Below the pieces are notes generated by a model that saw only the letters and a program-made list of their open reading frames with translations, made no database searches and had not been told where the DNA came from. 64,000 bases of DNA from an uncultured Bacteroidales bacterium. Lineage in GTDB: Bacteria > Bacteroidota > Bacteroidia > Bacteroidales > Muribaculaceae. The DNA lies in assembly GCA_902800715.1 (NCBI GenBank), contig CADCFN010000005.1, forward strand, positions 1 through 64,000, read 5' to 3'. Position 1 is the stretch's first letter. Every line of letters begins with the position of its first letter. Below, piece by piece: positions 14,906-24,070 of this stretch. The translations under genes were made by a program, and so were the position numbers.

Positions 14906-16480
14906 ACCTTGGATGGTATCGGTCAAGAGCGCATCGAAATTATCGTTGACCATAACCGTGACGTTGTTCCCGTCAAATGCCATCTTCAATCGACGGTTGT
15001 CGCCACCATCAAGCCAGTCAAGGCGCAACGATAGCGTATCGTTCTGCCACGCATAGGCTGATGCCATTTTGAACGGTCCTGGAACACCTATCAGTTGTTC
15101 TCGGGTTTCCATGATGTAGATGGGGCGTTCATTGTCGGTAGTGATGCGCCACTCGCCACAAGAGGCGACAGCTCGCAGTGTGCCAAGCCTGTCATTCATC
15201 GTGAAGATGCGGTCCTCACCGTTACGAGCCAATTCGATGGATTTCATGCCCAACAGATTGTCCTCAAGAAGGACAGTATTCCCAAGCAGCCTCATCTCAT
15301 TAGGATGCGTGGCATCGCCCTGGGGTAACCCAATCGCCAAATTGACAGGAGGCACCGCCTCGGCAGTCTGTTTTCCGCTTATCAACGGATCCAAAAAGTG
15401 ATAATAGATGGTGTTCAGTTCGTGACCATAGTTGGCAGCCCTGCCGTTGATGACGATGACCATATCCAGCTTGGGGATGACATCAATAAGTTGCCCCCCA
15501 TAGCCTGCAGCAAAGAACGACTCGGCGCGCGGCTGCAGAATGGTCTTGGTCTGGTAACCGTAGCCCAAATAATAGTCATCTACATTGTATCCCGTGAACC
15601 ATGAGCGCACCGTGTGCCACAGGTGGCGGAAGAATCGCTTGATTTTTTCCCAAAAAGACAACTGTAGCGCTTCGCCGTCCTCGGTGCTCAGATAGCGCTG
15701 GGTCATGTCATGTATCCACTGGCTGCTCACTAGCTGCTTGCCGTTCCATTCACCGCCTTGCAGCATGAGCAGTCCCAATTTCGCCTCACTCTCGGCTTGC
15801 AGACGCAGCCCCCACCCTGCTGCCTCAACGCTGTCGGGAGCGAGTTCCCAGTCGGTCTGCACGATGTGCATGGGAGTGAAAATGCGTTCCTTGACATACT
15901 CCAGCAACGGCTTACCCGTCAACCGTGTCACGATAACCGCCAAAGCATGGGTACACATTGAATCATAGTGGAACCGCTTGCCCACATCGTGGAAATTGCC
16001 CTTAAACCATGTGGTCAGCCAGTCGTCCTCACCCAAGAGAATGCTCAGGTCCTCAAGTCTGCCTGATGCCATCATCAAGAGGTTACGGACTGTGAGGCTA
16101 TCGAGAGCGGGCGACAGTTTTGCCGGCATCTTGTCGCTCAAATACTTGGACACCTTGTCATCGACTGTAAGCAGTCCATCGTCAACGGCAAGGCCCACGG
16201 CGAGTGCTGTCACCGTCTTGCTGGCGCTATAGAGCGTGTGCAAATCTTCAGCCTGATAAGGGTCGGCATGCAATTCACCGATAACTTTACCATGCCTCAA
16301 AACCATGATATGGTGGATATCCACATCAGGCAAGTTCATCAGGCGATGGTAAAGGCCATCAAGCAGTTCTTGGCTCACACCTTGCTCATCGGGGGTGGAA
16401 CGGGGAAGTTCTCCCGTCTGGGCACCCGAGACAAAAGCCAGTGCGGCAAACAATATGACAGCAACGCAGTATCGTGTCAT
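14885..16480 (-). CDS. Exported beta-lactamase-fold serine hydrolase 1 (AmiE/PBP-like)
   Basis: The protein is 531 residues with a signal peptide (1-20). The class C beta-lactamase fold shows the SxxK nucleophile motif SASK (85-88) in LYSASKTVTALAVG, a Tyr-x-Ser motif in FHYDSMCTHA (about 172) and GYGGQLIDV near the position of the third motif. The last 150 residues form a separate beta-rich domain. Relatives include D-peptidases, esterases and the MurNAc-L-Ala amidase AmiE of Bacillus. It overlaps the tandem paralogue upstream by 4 bp (ATGA) and is the last gene of the namZ operon, so action on exported muropeptides is inferred. Its C-terminal residues LGVRN and the stop are supplied by the adjacent simple repeat. 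Confidence 0.78.
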   Translation of the reverse strand: MTRYCVAVILFAALAFVSGAQTGELPRSTPDEQGVSQELLDGLYHRLMNLPDVDIHHIMVLRHGKVIGELHADPYQAEDLHTLYSASKTVTALAVGLAVDDGLLTVDDKVSKYLSDKMPAKLSPALDSLTVRNLLMMASGRLEDLSILLGEDDWLTTWFKGNFHDVGKRFHYDSMCTHALAVIVTRLTGKPLLEYVKERIFTPMHIVQTDWELAPDSVEAAGWGLRLQAESEAKLGLLMLQGGEWNGKQLVSSQWIHDMTQRYLSTEDGEALQLSFWEKIKRFFRHLWHTVRSWFTGYNVDDYYLGYGYQTKTILQPRAESFFAAGYGGQLIDVIPKLDMVIVINGRAANYGHELNTIYYHFLDPLISGKQTAEAVPPVNLAIGLPQGDATHPNEMRLLGNTVLLEDNLLGMKSIELARNGEDRIFTMNDRLGTLRAVASCGEWRITTDNERPIYIMETREQLIGVPGPFKMASAYAWQNDTLSLRLDWLDGGDNRRLKMAFDGNNVTVMVNDNFDALLTDTIQGKLGVRN

Positions 16481-17988
16481 TTTACTGTAAACGGGACAGT
16501 TGCAGGTTTTGAATTGGGATAAGTGTCACAAATGGTTACCTCATTCTTGCCGAAATCAAAAAAGAAGGTCAAACCACTAATCCAATTGACGTAGTGGACA
16601 CGCACCTCAAGCGTTGCGGGCGTTGGCCAGGCATAAGCAGCAGCAGCATCAAAACCATGAGTAAAGCCCTGCATACGGTTGATGGAATTGATAGAGTAAT
16701 AGGGGTAACCCGTCAAGGTACTATAGCGCCAAGCGCGATAACCCATCGCCAATGCCTCTTTTGTGCCATCCTCATAGCCGAGCTTGAGCATATCGCCACT
16801 CACTTCAATGCTGTTCACTCCAAATCGGTTGTGTTCCAGCTGAAGTTGCCTGCCCATGAAGGCAGCAGCCTTTTTGCCTGTGCGTTTACCCGCAGGTAAC
16901 GACAGCTTGGCTGATGCGCACAGGTTGTCGAGGCGTTTCTGCAGTTTATTCTCAGGTTGGAGCGGTGTACTCTTCAGTCCCGGCATCAGCTGATTCCAGA
17001 TACATGCCAGCTCCTCGTGACCGTAGAGTTTCATACCCAGGATGACCACCACGAGCTCTTCCTGCGGCACCACTACGGTATATTGCCCCATAGCGCCATC
17101 GGCACGGAATGAGCCTGGCCACTTGCTCTGCCACACCTGATAACCGTAGCCCTGGTTGCCATCGGTGGGCGGCACGGTTTCCTTGGCACCGCCGTCAATA
17201 AGGCGCGAGCAGGCAGCTTTCACATAGTCAGCACTGACGAGTTGCTCACCATTCCACCTGCCCTCGTCCAAGAGCAACTGACCCAGTTTGGCCATCGTCT
17301 CGGCCTGTACGCGCAAACCCCAACCGCCGGTGTTGATGCCGTCAGGACTGGACTCCCAATCGGCCACGGTAATGTGCATGGGGGCGAACAATTTCTTCTC
17401 GAGGTATTCCAGCATGGTGTATCCCGTCACGCGCTGCACGATGGCACTGAGCATGAAGGTACACATCGAGTCATACTGGAACAGGCTGCCCGGTTTGTCA
17501 TCAACAGGTTTGGCCAACCAGTCCTTGACCCAATCCATGCTGTTGTTGCGCATCGTCCAGTCAGGTTTCATACCCGAAGCCATCATCAGCAAGTCACGCA
17601 CGGTCATCGCCGCCATGTTGTCGCTGACGCGGTCAGTACGCTTGTCGGGGAAGAAGGTCATCACCCTGTCATCGAGCCGCAGCAGATTCTCGTCGATGGC
17701 GATGCCCACTGCCAAAGAAGTGAACGTCTTGCTCGCCGAGTAGAGCGTGTGGCTGTCATCAGCACGAAAAGGCGCGGGATGCAGTTCGGCAACCACCTTG
17801 CCATGTCTCATAACCACCACATGATGGATGTCACACTCGGGCAACGCCAGCAGCGAGTCCATCATGTTGATGACAGCCTGGGTGCTGATGCCCTCGGCTG
17901 CAGGCGTGCTGCGGGGCAAATCACCCGTCTGCGCCGCCAGCAACAACGGCAAGAATGCCAACAGTACAAGTATTTGACGTTTCATCAT
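16477..17988 (-). CDS. Exported beta-lactamase-fold serine hydrolase 2 (AmiE/PBP-like)
   Basis: The protein is 503 residues and a tandem paralogue of the next gene. The signal peptide ends near AAQ (19-20). SxxK is in LYSASKTFTSLAVG, Tyr-x-Ser in FQYDSMCTFM, and GAMGQYTVVVP lies near the third motif. A C-terminal beta-rich domain follows, as in the paralogue. Both start the mature protein with the same QTG-LPRSTP stretch, evidence of duplication. It starts 4 bp after the WYL regulator and ends in an ATGA overlap. In context it may trim peptide stems or amide bonds of peptidoglycan fragments; simple esterase activity is the alternative. Confidence 0.78.
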   Translation of the reverse strand: MMKRQILVLLAFLPLLLAAQTGDLPRSTPAAEGISTQAVINMMDSLLALPECDIHHVVVMRHGKVVAELHPAPFRADDSHTLYSASKTFTSLAVGIAIDENLLRLDDRVMTFFPDKRTDRVSDNMAAMTVRDLLMMASGMKPDWTMRNNSMDWVKDWLAKPVDDKPGSLFQYDSMCTFMLSAIVQRVTGYTMLEYLEKKLFAPMHITVADWESSPDGINTGGWGLRVQAETMAKLGQLLLDEGRWNGEQLVSADYVKAACSRLIDGGAKETVPPTDGNQGYGYQVWQSKWPGSFRADGAMGQYTVVVPQEELVVVILGMKLYGHEELACIWNQLMPGLKSTPLQPENKLQKRLDNLCASAKLSLPAGKRTGKKAAAFMGRQLQLEHNRFGVNSIEVSGDMLKLGYEDGTKEALAMGYRAWRYSTLTGYPYYSINSINRMQGFTHGFDAAAAYAWPTPATLEVRVHYVNWISGLTFFFDFGKNEVTICDTYPNSKPATVPFTVK

Positions 17989-17992
17989 TTCT

Positions 17993-18889
17993 TTATTGAT
18001 AGTTTTTTAATGCTTTTTCCAGTTCATCGCGGATGAGCAGTTTCAATTCTTTAGGCTCAAGCACCTCGATGCTGGCGCCATGAGACATGAGTTCCTCCTT
18101 GAGGTCATAGGTGATGCGCATCTTGTAGGTAAAAACCGAGTAGTGGTCATGCACCTCTTCCTGTTGGGAATGGTGAAGTGGCAAGGCGCGGAAATACTTG
18201 GCTTGGGTGGGTTCCACACGCAAAACGATGCGCTTGGCGCTGTTCTTATTGGTAATAATGCCAAAACAGTCTTTGAAGAAGTCCGACGGGTCAATGTTTT
18301 GTGGCATGTCGAAAGTCTCCTGCAAGAGGTTCAACTGGCTCATACGGTCCAGCGCATAGGTCTTGATTTGGTTATCCTTGACATTGAGCCCGATGACGTA
18401 CCATAGTTGCTTGAAAATCTTAACGAAATAAGGCTCCAAAACAATGCCGTCGGTGGGCAAGGAACGCGTATAACTCTTGTAGGAAAAACGGATGCGGCGG
18501 TTCTGTTTGAGGGCATCAAGGACAATAGGCAAATGTTCACGAGCCGAGGGCACATTCTCGAGCATGATGCGCTCACTGATGTCATGGGCATTGCTCAACG
18601 TCCCGCTCATCGACACCGAATCCACCAGCCATGACCGCAGACGGGCGTTATTTTCGCCACCCGTGTCATCAATATAGTATTCAAAGGTGGACTTGTCGCA
18701 CTGGATGTTGATATCGAACATTTCCTCTACCCCATCGCGATAGTGGAAAAAAGTGCGACGCGCCAACGGCTTGCCCTCGCTGATGTCACTACGAAGCCAT
18801 GCCTTATTCAAATCCTTCAGCGTGATGCGCCCGTAGCGGCTGATGGTATCCACCAGCCACACGTAGCGGTTAACCAGGTTGCGGGCCAT
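17993..18889 (-). CDS. WYL-domain transcriptional regulator
   Basis: The protein is 298 residues. An N-terminal helix-turn-helix region (about 1-60) is followed by the WYL domain (about 125-210): RIRFSYKSYT, then LEPYFVKIFKQLWYVIG and YALDRM. A WCX-like C-terminal part runs to 298. WYL proteins bind small ligands or nucleic acid and usually act as regulators. It is embedded between the symporter (31 bp upstream) and the hydrolases (4 bp downstream), so it is probably a regulator of this operon. The 31-bp gap before it is made of TTAGGAGTTAGGAG-type repeat. Confidence 0.82.
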   Translation of the reverse strand: MARNLVNRYVWLVDTISRYGRITLKDLNKAWLRSDISEGKPLARRTFFHYRDGVEEMFDINIQCDKSTFEYYIDDTGGENNARLRSWLVDSVSMSGTLSNAHDISERIMLENVPSAREHLPIVLDALKQNRRIRFSYKSYTRSLPTDGIVLEPYFVKIFKQLWYVIGLNVKDNQIKTYALDRMSQLNLLQETFDMPQNIDPSDFFKDCFGIITNKNSAKRIVLRVEPTQAKYFRALPLHHSQQEEVHDHYSVFTYKMRITYDLKEELMSHGASIEVLEPKELKLLIRDELEKALKNYQ

Positions 18890-18925
18890 GCGTTTTTAGT
18901 TAGGAGTTAGGAGTGAGAAGTTAGG
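18890..18925. repeat. Short TTAGGAG-type repeat between symporter and WYL genes
   Basis: Three to four AGTTAGGAG units, the same family as 3421-3500 and 14805-14905. The symporter's TAA stop (18921-18923) lies within the repeat. Confidence 0.75.
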
Positions 18926-20372
18926 CCTCCCTTTTCTTGATGAGCAGGGCAAGACCAATCATGGTCAAGGCGGCATTCAGCAGCAGCAATTCAAAGCCCA
19001 AAGTGTAGTCAAACTGGTTCTTGAGCCACATTTGGATGAAGAAACTGATGACGGGTGCAGCGATGCACACTATAGGCACCAGACGGTCGCGCACGGGACT
19101 CTTGCACATCATGCCAAAGGCAAATAAGCCCAAGATGGGACCGTAAGTGTAACTTGCCAAGGTGTAAACAGCACTGATAGCGTCACTGTTGCTGATGGCG
19201 TAGAAAACGAGAATAACCAAACCCATACCGGCAGCCATGGCAATGTGTACCATGCGGCGTGTGCGGCCCAGTGCGGCATTGTCCTGCTTTTTGTCGGCCT
19301 CAAGGATATCGACAGTGAACGAGGTAGTGAGCGAAGTCAATGCCGAGCCTGCTGCCGAATAGGCTGCCGCAATCAGTCCAATGATAAATACGACGCCCAA
19401 CAACACAGGCATGCCCTCACTGAAGGCCACGGTGCCAAAGAGTTCGTCGGTCTTCTCGGGCATTGCGATGCCGTGAGCCTTAACGTGCATAGTGAGCAGG
19501 GTACCCAATATCAGGAACAGCGCGATGACAATGACCTGAAGGAAGACACTCACAATAAGGTTTTTGGCCGATTCACTGGCATTCTTGCAGGCGAGGCTGC
19601 GTTGCATCAGGTCCTGATCCAGACCTGTTGTGGCAATCACCATGAAGATACCGGCAATAAACTGTTTCCAGAAGTAGGTTCCCTCCTTGGGATTGTCAAA
19701 GAAGAATACACGCGAGGTATCATCACCCCCCACAGCTTTACACAGGCCTGCAAGGTCATAACCCAAGCCCTTAGCAACGAAATAGATACTCAGTACCACC
19801 GACAAGATGAGGCAGAAACTCTTCAAGGTGTCGGTCCAGATGACAGTCTTCACACCACCCTGCAAGGTGTACAGGAAGATGAGAGCGATGGTCACGATGA
19901 CGTTGATGACAAAGGGGATGTGCAGCGGTGAGAACACGAGCAGCTGCAACGTCACACACACCACATAGAAACGTACCGCGGCACCCAGCATCTTACTGAT
20001 GAAGAAAAACCATGCGCCGCTCTTGTGCGTGCTACCGCCGAAGCGTTGCTCCAAGTAGCCGTAGATGGAAACCAGGTTGCGCTTGTAGAACAGTGGAATG
20101 AGCACATAGGCAATGACAAAATATCCCACAATGAAGCCCAATGCCATCTGCAGGTAGCTGAAGCCTTTGGTCACTACCATGCCAGGCACCGAGATGAAGG
20201 TCACGCCCGAGATGGGCGCTCCCAGCATAGCAATAGCAACGATAAACCACGGGGCCTGACGACCGCCGCTCAAGGCGGTGGCGGTGTCACTCTTGCGCGA
20301 CGCAGCCCACGAGATGATAAACAGAAGAATAAAGTAGCCAACAATCGTGGCAAGTACAATCCAGGGAGTCAT
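18921..20372 (-). CDS. Sodium:solute symporter (SSS family)
   Basis: The protein is 483 residues with about 13 membrane helices in the LeuT-like SSS arrangement. Typical segments are the first helix followed by ALSGGRQAPWF, LGAPISGVTFISVPGMV, AYSAAGSALTSLTTSFTVDIL and SYTYGPILGLFAFGM. SSS carriers import sugars, sialic acid, amino acids or vitamins with sodium. It lies 46 bp after the NamZ-type muramidase and before the WYL regulator, so MurNAc or a muropeptide is a plausible substrate, by context only. No sugar kinase or murQ is in view. Confidence 0.85.
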   Translation of the reverse strand: MTPWIVLATIVGYFILLFIISWAASRKSDTATALSGGRQAPWFIVAIAMLGAPISGVTFISVPGMVVTKGFSYLQMALGFIVGYFVIAYVLIPLFYKRNLVSIYGYLEQRFGGSTHKSGAWFFFISKMLGAAVRFYVVCVTLQLLVFSPLHIPFVINVIVTIALIFLYTLQGGVKTVIWTDTLKSFCLILSVVLSIYFVAKGLGYDLAGLCKAVGGDDTSRVFFFDNPKEGTYFWKQFIAGIFMVIATTGLDQDLMQRSLACKNASESAKNLIVSVFLQVIVIALFLILGTLLTMHVKAHGIAMPEKTDELFGTVAFSEGMPVLLGVVFIIGLIAAAYSAAGSALTSLTTSFTVDILEADKKQDNAALGRTRRMVHIAMAAGMGLVILVFYAISNSDAISAVYTLASYTYGPILGLFAFGMMCKSPVRDRLVPIVCIAAPVISFFIQMWLKNQFDYTLGFELLLLNAALTMIGLALLIKKREA

Positions 20373-20418
20373 TATTTCAGAGAATAGTTAATTGTTAATA
20401 GTGAATGCTACTGAAAGG

Positions 20419-21687
20419 TTATTCGGCGTAGAGGAGGTATGGCTTGCGTTGAACCTTGAACAGTTCCACGTCGCCTTGCCAGGTGGCTTTGATTTCTTCG
20501 GCACTCATGCCTTGGGCAATCATCTCGCGCACGCGGGTGGTGCCCATCAGCAGGTCAAAGAAATTGCTCTTCAAGTAGAACTGCTTGCCGTTTTTAGTGA
20601 GGTTGCGATAGGCGTCAATGATATATTCCAAGTTGATGCCCTTCTTGATAACATCCTCTGCATCCAGATTGTGCAGGTCAACGCCATGGCACAATTTATC
20701 CATCTGGGGCGGTGTCTTGGCACCAAAACGGCTCTTAGGTGTGAACTCAAAGTCATAGCCTGTCATGTCAGGGTGGCCATAGACCTGGAAAGGCCAGTCG
20801 GTGCCACGTCCCAGGCTCACCGTCGTGCCCTCGAAGTAGCACATCGAGGGATAGAGGTAAATCGAGAGCATATTGGGCAGATTGGGACTCGGAGCAATGG
20901 GCAGCGAGTAACGGGTCTGGTGGGTATAGTTCTGACACGGAATGACGGTGAGGTCACATTTCTTGCCGTCCTTGAGCCACCCCTCGCCATTGGCCATCTG
21001 TGCCAGTTCGCCCAGCGTCATGCCATGAACGGTAGGGATAGGCAACCGTCCAACGCCCGACTTGAGTGACATGTCCAGAATGGGACCGTCAACATACATG
21101 CCGTTGGGGTTTGGCCTGTCCAGGACCATGAACTGCTTATCATAGGTCACGGCGGCATCCATCAGGTTAATCATCGTCACATAATAGGTATAGAACCTGA
21201 GTCCCACATCCTGGATATCGGTCACTATAATGTCGATGCTGTCCATCACCTGCTTGCTGGGCATCGGCGACTTGCCGTCATAGAGTGACGCGATGGGGAT
21301 GCCTGTCTTCTCATCAACACTGCTCGACACATGTTCACCAGCATCGGCATTGCCACGGAAACCATGTTCAGGTGAGAAAATCGTCACTACGTTCACGCCG
21401 TTCTCGAGCATCAGGTCCAGGGTGTGCTTGTCACCCACCATGCCTGTTTGGTTACTCAGCAGCGCCACGCGCTTACCTGTCAATAGGGGCACATACTCTC
21501 CCGTACGGGCAGCGCCCAGGACGACCTCGCCACTGGCTACATCCTCGTTCTTGGATTGCTGACTCGCCTCCTTGGTAGGGAGCATCGCCTTACCGTTCTT
21601 CCCACCACAGGTTTTCAGGGTTGTCATGGAGGTCAGCGACAACCACGCCACCAACACGAGCAGATAAATTTTGGTCATTCTTTTCAT
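20419..21687 (-). CDS. namZ: NamZ-type exo-beta-N-acetylmuramidase (DUF1343, GH171)
   Basis: The protein is 422 residues. An exported N-terminus (hydrophobic 5-22; lipoprotein processing at the Cys in KTCGG is possible but not a clean lipobox) is followed by the DUF1343 domain (about 60-420). The hallmark stretches are ALLSNQTGMV, SPEHGFRG (the conserved Glu is a candidate catalytic residue), FYTYYVTM, LDRPNPNG and GTTVSLGRGTDWPFQVYG. Characterised members (NamZ of Bacillus subtilis and Tannerella forsythia) release MurNAc from the non-reducing ends of peptidoglycan chains. It is first in a co-oriented run with an SSS transporter, a WYL regulator and two serine hydrolases. Confidence 0.85.
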   Translation of the reverse strand: MKRMTKIYLLVLVAWLSLTSMTTLKTCGGKNGKAMLPTKEASQQSKNEDVASGEVVLGAARTGEYVPLLTGKRVALLSNQTGMVGDKHTLDLMLENGVNVVTIFSPEHGFRGNADAGEHVSSSVDEKTGIPIASLYDGKSPMPSKQVMDSIDIIVTDIQDVGLRFYTYYVTMINLMDAAVTYDKQFMVLDRPNPNGMYVDGPILDMSLKSGVGRLPIPTVHGMTLGELAQMANGEGWLKDGKKCDLTVIPCQNYTHQTRYSLPIAPSPNLPNMLSIYLYPSMCYFEGTTVSLGRGTDWPFQVYGHPDMTGYDFEFTPKSRFGAKTPPQMDKLCHGVDLHNLDAEDVIKKGINLEYIIDAYRNLTKNGKQFYLKSNFFDLLMGTTRVREMIAQGMSAEEIKATWQGDVELFKVQRKPYLLYAE

Positions 21688-21716
21688 TGTGATATAAACT
21701 TAGAGATATTACCCCG

Positions 21717-21724
21717 CAAAAATA
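21717..21724 (-). promoter_or_regulatory. Probable -7 element of the namZ operon
   Basis: TATTTTTG on the minus strand (21724-21717) lies 30 bp before the start codon. No clear -33 TTG is seen at 19-21 bp, so an activator may be needed. Confidence 0.4.
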
Positions 21725-21838
21725 ACTATTTCGATTGAACTATCATCACGATATGACAACAATTTTGCCAAAAATTGGCACACATCCAAATCAATAGCTT
21801 TCCTGCAGCACAGTCCATATTCTGTTAGTCATGCTATT

Positions 21839-22255
21839 TTAGGTTATATAACTCATGATGTAACGCAACCGCGCGCTGTGGCACTTGGGGCAGAATAAGG
21901 GATCGTTATTGCCTTTCAAGATATCTTCTTCTTTTTTTCTGGTGACAGCACCACATTCAGGGCAAACGAAATCTTCTCTCGATTCTCCAAATGCATGAAA
22001 TTCCTGGCCCTCATTATGCTCAACCACAAACGCATGGCAATGAGGACATTGCCGACCAATATCACATGACATTATGCCATGAACGAAGCTGATTATTTCC
22101 TCTTGATGTCCGCAATCCTCGCATTTGATGATACCAGCACCTCCCATCAGAGAGAAGCACAAGTATTCCTCATCAGGCTTTAAGCCCAGTTTTTCCTTTA
22201 ACTTGTTCTCGGCTTCCATTATATCATTCTTTGAATTGCTAATCTTTTTGCTCAA
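21839..22255 (-). CDS. Small protein with multiple zinc ribbons
   Basis: The protein is 138 residues. After a charged helical start (about 1-30) four CxxC pairs follow: CEDC, CPHC, CPEC and CPKC, enough for two zinc ribbons. There is no signal peptide, so it is cytoplasmic. Zinc-ribbon arrays of this kind bind nucleic acid or act as structural adaptors; I recognise no named family. It starts 5 bp after the C69 dipeptidase stop and so is probably cotranscribed with it. Confidence 0.65.
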   Translation of the reverse strand: MSKKISNSKNDIMEAENKLKEKLGLKPDEEYLCFSLMGGAGIIKCEDCGHQEEIISFVHGIMSCDIGRQCPHCHAFVVEHNEGQEFHAFGESREDFVCPECGAVTRKKEEDILKGNNDPLFCPKCHSARLRYIMSYIT

Positions 22256-22260
22256 TTGTT

Positions 22261-23934
22261 TTACATGTAGGAGGTGTCTAGGGAGTCGGTTGCTGGGACC
22301 TCGAAGCGGGTACCAGTTGACTGGTGTATGCGACGGCGCACCTTCTCGCTCATGCCGGGGCGAGAGAGTCGAGGACGGAAACCGCTGGAATTGCGCAGGT
22401 ATTGGCCGTTTTCCTCCAAGCGGATGACACCATCGTTATACTTCACAATCATGTGATAGGCCATCTGCCGCCAGCGTTTCACCATTTGGTCGCCAATCTT
22501 GCAACTGTAATCGGTCAAATGGGCAATGGCGGCGCTGCGGTTGCGCTGCATCAGTTCAAGGGCACGTTGCTCTACCTCGGCCTGTTGTGCGAAATAGCTG
22601 GCTTGCAGCGAGTCACGCACCTGCTGCAGTTCAGGATAGAGCAAACTCCAGCGTGGGTAGACCATATTGCTCACCCAGTTGCACACCCAATAGGCGCTCT
22701 CGTCGCTGAAGGTGTAAGCATCGGCCTTGGGGTCATTATAGCAATGCGGCACACGGTCGGCACAGCAATAAACAGGCGTGTAGGCCACCATGCCGCTGTC
22801 GTCGTTGCCCCACCATATCACGCCGCCCACCTCGCGCGGCATGAAACTGCGCAACTGGCACACCCATGTAAAGGCGGTGTGCGTCGTGGCCACCGAGCGT
22901 TCATGAAACAAAGTTGTGCCATCGTCGTCATAGCGGGCAGGCTGGGGACGGAAAGGACTATCGTAGATTCCCGCGCCAGGATCATCGTCCATAGCAAACG
23001 GTGTACCCTCGAAGCGGTCGCGCAGGCACTCGATGACGTCGCCCACGGTAAGCGGTTTGTCGGGGATAATCCACATGGGCAACGGCTCCACCTCACTCAT
23101 GGGCAACTTGCCTTCAATGTAGGGCAGGTAGCGGTCCATACCCGTAGTCAAGTGACGGTAGATGGCCCAGACGCGCGAGTCACCCAAGCGACGACCGCCA
23201 AAAGTGGGCGGGTTGTACGCATCGCAGAAGCTGAACTCGCTGTCCTTGCCCTTGAAGTAACCGCGTTCACGGGCAAACTTGATGCAGTTGGGCGAAATCA
23301 TCACATTGGCTTTATCTTTCAAATTCACGCATCGGATGCGGCTCTGGTTGGCATGCGCCATCACAGCGTTGTCTGGTACGCGCACCGCAATCCACACGAC
23401 GCTCTTGCTGCCTGGGCCGCAACCCGACATTTCCAGAATCCATGCCTCATTGGGGTCACACACCGTGAACGACTCACCCGAGCTGCAGAAGCCATATTGT
23501 TCAGCCAGACTCGTCATCACTTTGATGGCCTCTCGTGCCGTACGCGCCCGTTGCAGCCCCAGGTCCATCAACGAGCCATAGTCGATAATACCCTTATCGT
23601 CAATCAGTTCCTCGCGTCCCTCAAAGGTCGTTTCACCAATTGCCACTTGCCATTCGTTGATATTACCCGTAACCAGATAGGTCTCGGGCGCCTCGGGAAT
23701 CTCCCCGTGGTAAATGCGGGAGTCGCGGTCATAAATCTTGCGCATGGTGCCTGCTGGATGCTTGCCCGCCTCGTAGCGGTACATCTTGTGGCATGCGCCC
23801 CACGAGTCGATGTTGTAGGTACACATAACCGAGCCGTCGGCACTCGCCTTCTTTCCGACCAATATGCTAGTACAGCCCTCACTCTGCGGCAGGCATAGCG
23901 CCATCACCGCCAACAATAGCAATAATCTCTTCAT
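22261..23934 (-). CDS. Exported C69-family dipeptidase
   Basis: The protein is 557 residues from the start at 23934 (MKRLLLLL); a longer in-frame start at 24042 would cross the promoter and disrupt the signal peptide. The signal peptide ends right before Cys21 in SEGCTSILVGKKAS. In C69 (Ntn-hydrolase) peptidases this Cys becomes the N-terminal nucleophile after processing. Other family stretches are SDGSVMCTYNID-like positions near the N-terminus, ESFTVCDPNEAWILEMSG, and VGGVIWWGNDDSGMVAYTPVY. It probably splits dipeptides in the periplasm. It has its own promoter at 23963-23995. Confidence 0.85.
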   Translation of the reverse strand: MKRLLLLLAVMALCLPQSEGCTSILVGKKASADGSVMCTYNIDSWGACHKMYRYEAGKHPAGTMRKIYDRDSRIYHGEIPEAPETYLVTGNINEWQVAIGETTFEGREELIDDKGIIDYGSLMDLGLQRARTAREAIKVMTSLAEQYGFCSSGESFTVCDPNEAWILEMSGCGPGSKSVVWIAVRVPDNAVMAHANQSRIRCVNLKDKANVMISPNCIKFARERGYFKGKDSEFSFCDAYNPPTFGGRRLGDSRVWAIYRHLTTGMDRYLPYIEGKLPMSEVEPLPMWIIPDKPLTVGDVIECLRDRFEGTPFAMDDDPGAGIYDSPFRPQPARYDDDGTTLFHERSVATTHTAFTWVCQLRSFMPREVGGVIWWGNDDSGMVAYTPVYCCADRVPHCYNDPKADAYTFSDESAYWVCNWVSNMVYPRWSLLYPELQQVRDSLQASYFAQQAEVEQRALELMQRNRSAAIAHLTDYSCKIGDQMVKRWRQMAYHMIVKYNDGVIRLEENGQYLRNSSGFRPRLSRPGMSEKVRRRIHQSTGTRFEVPATDSLDTSYM

Positions 23935-23962
23935 TCGTCTGGTTTTTAAATTTGTTATTCGG

Positions 23963-23995
23963 CAAAGATAGTGATTTTTCTTGATTAAAGGCAAA
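23963..23995 (-). promoter_or_regulatory. Promoter of the C69 dipeptidase gene
   Basis: On the minus strand TTTG (23995-23992) and TATCTTTG (23970-23963) are 21 bp apart, matching the Bacteroidetes consensus. It lies back to back with the plus-strand promoter at 24027-24057. Confidence 0.65.
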
Positions 23996-24026
23996 ACGAA
24001 AAAACCAGGCATTACATTGTCCCGTC

Positions 24027-24057
24027 TTGACTGGTTGAACAATTATTTGTATTTTTG
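24027..24057 (+). promoter_or_regulatory. Promoter of the membrane protein/glycosyltransferase pair
   Basis: TTG (24027-24029) and TATTTTTG (24050-24057), 20 bp apart. The start codon at 24071 follows within 14 bp, so the leader is very short. Confidence 0.55.
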
Positions 24058-24070
24058 CCGTGAAATAACA

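Noticed and set aside
22324..23898. Long open frame on the plus strand opposite the C69 dipeptidase
   Set aside because: It is antisense to a gene with clear family motifs, signal peptide and promoter. The translation shows no domain and reflects GC-rich codon third positions.
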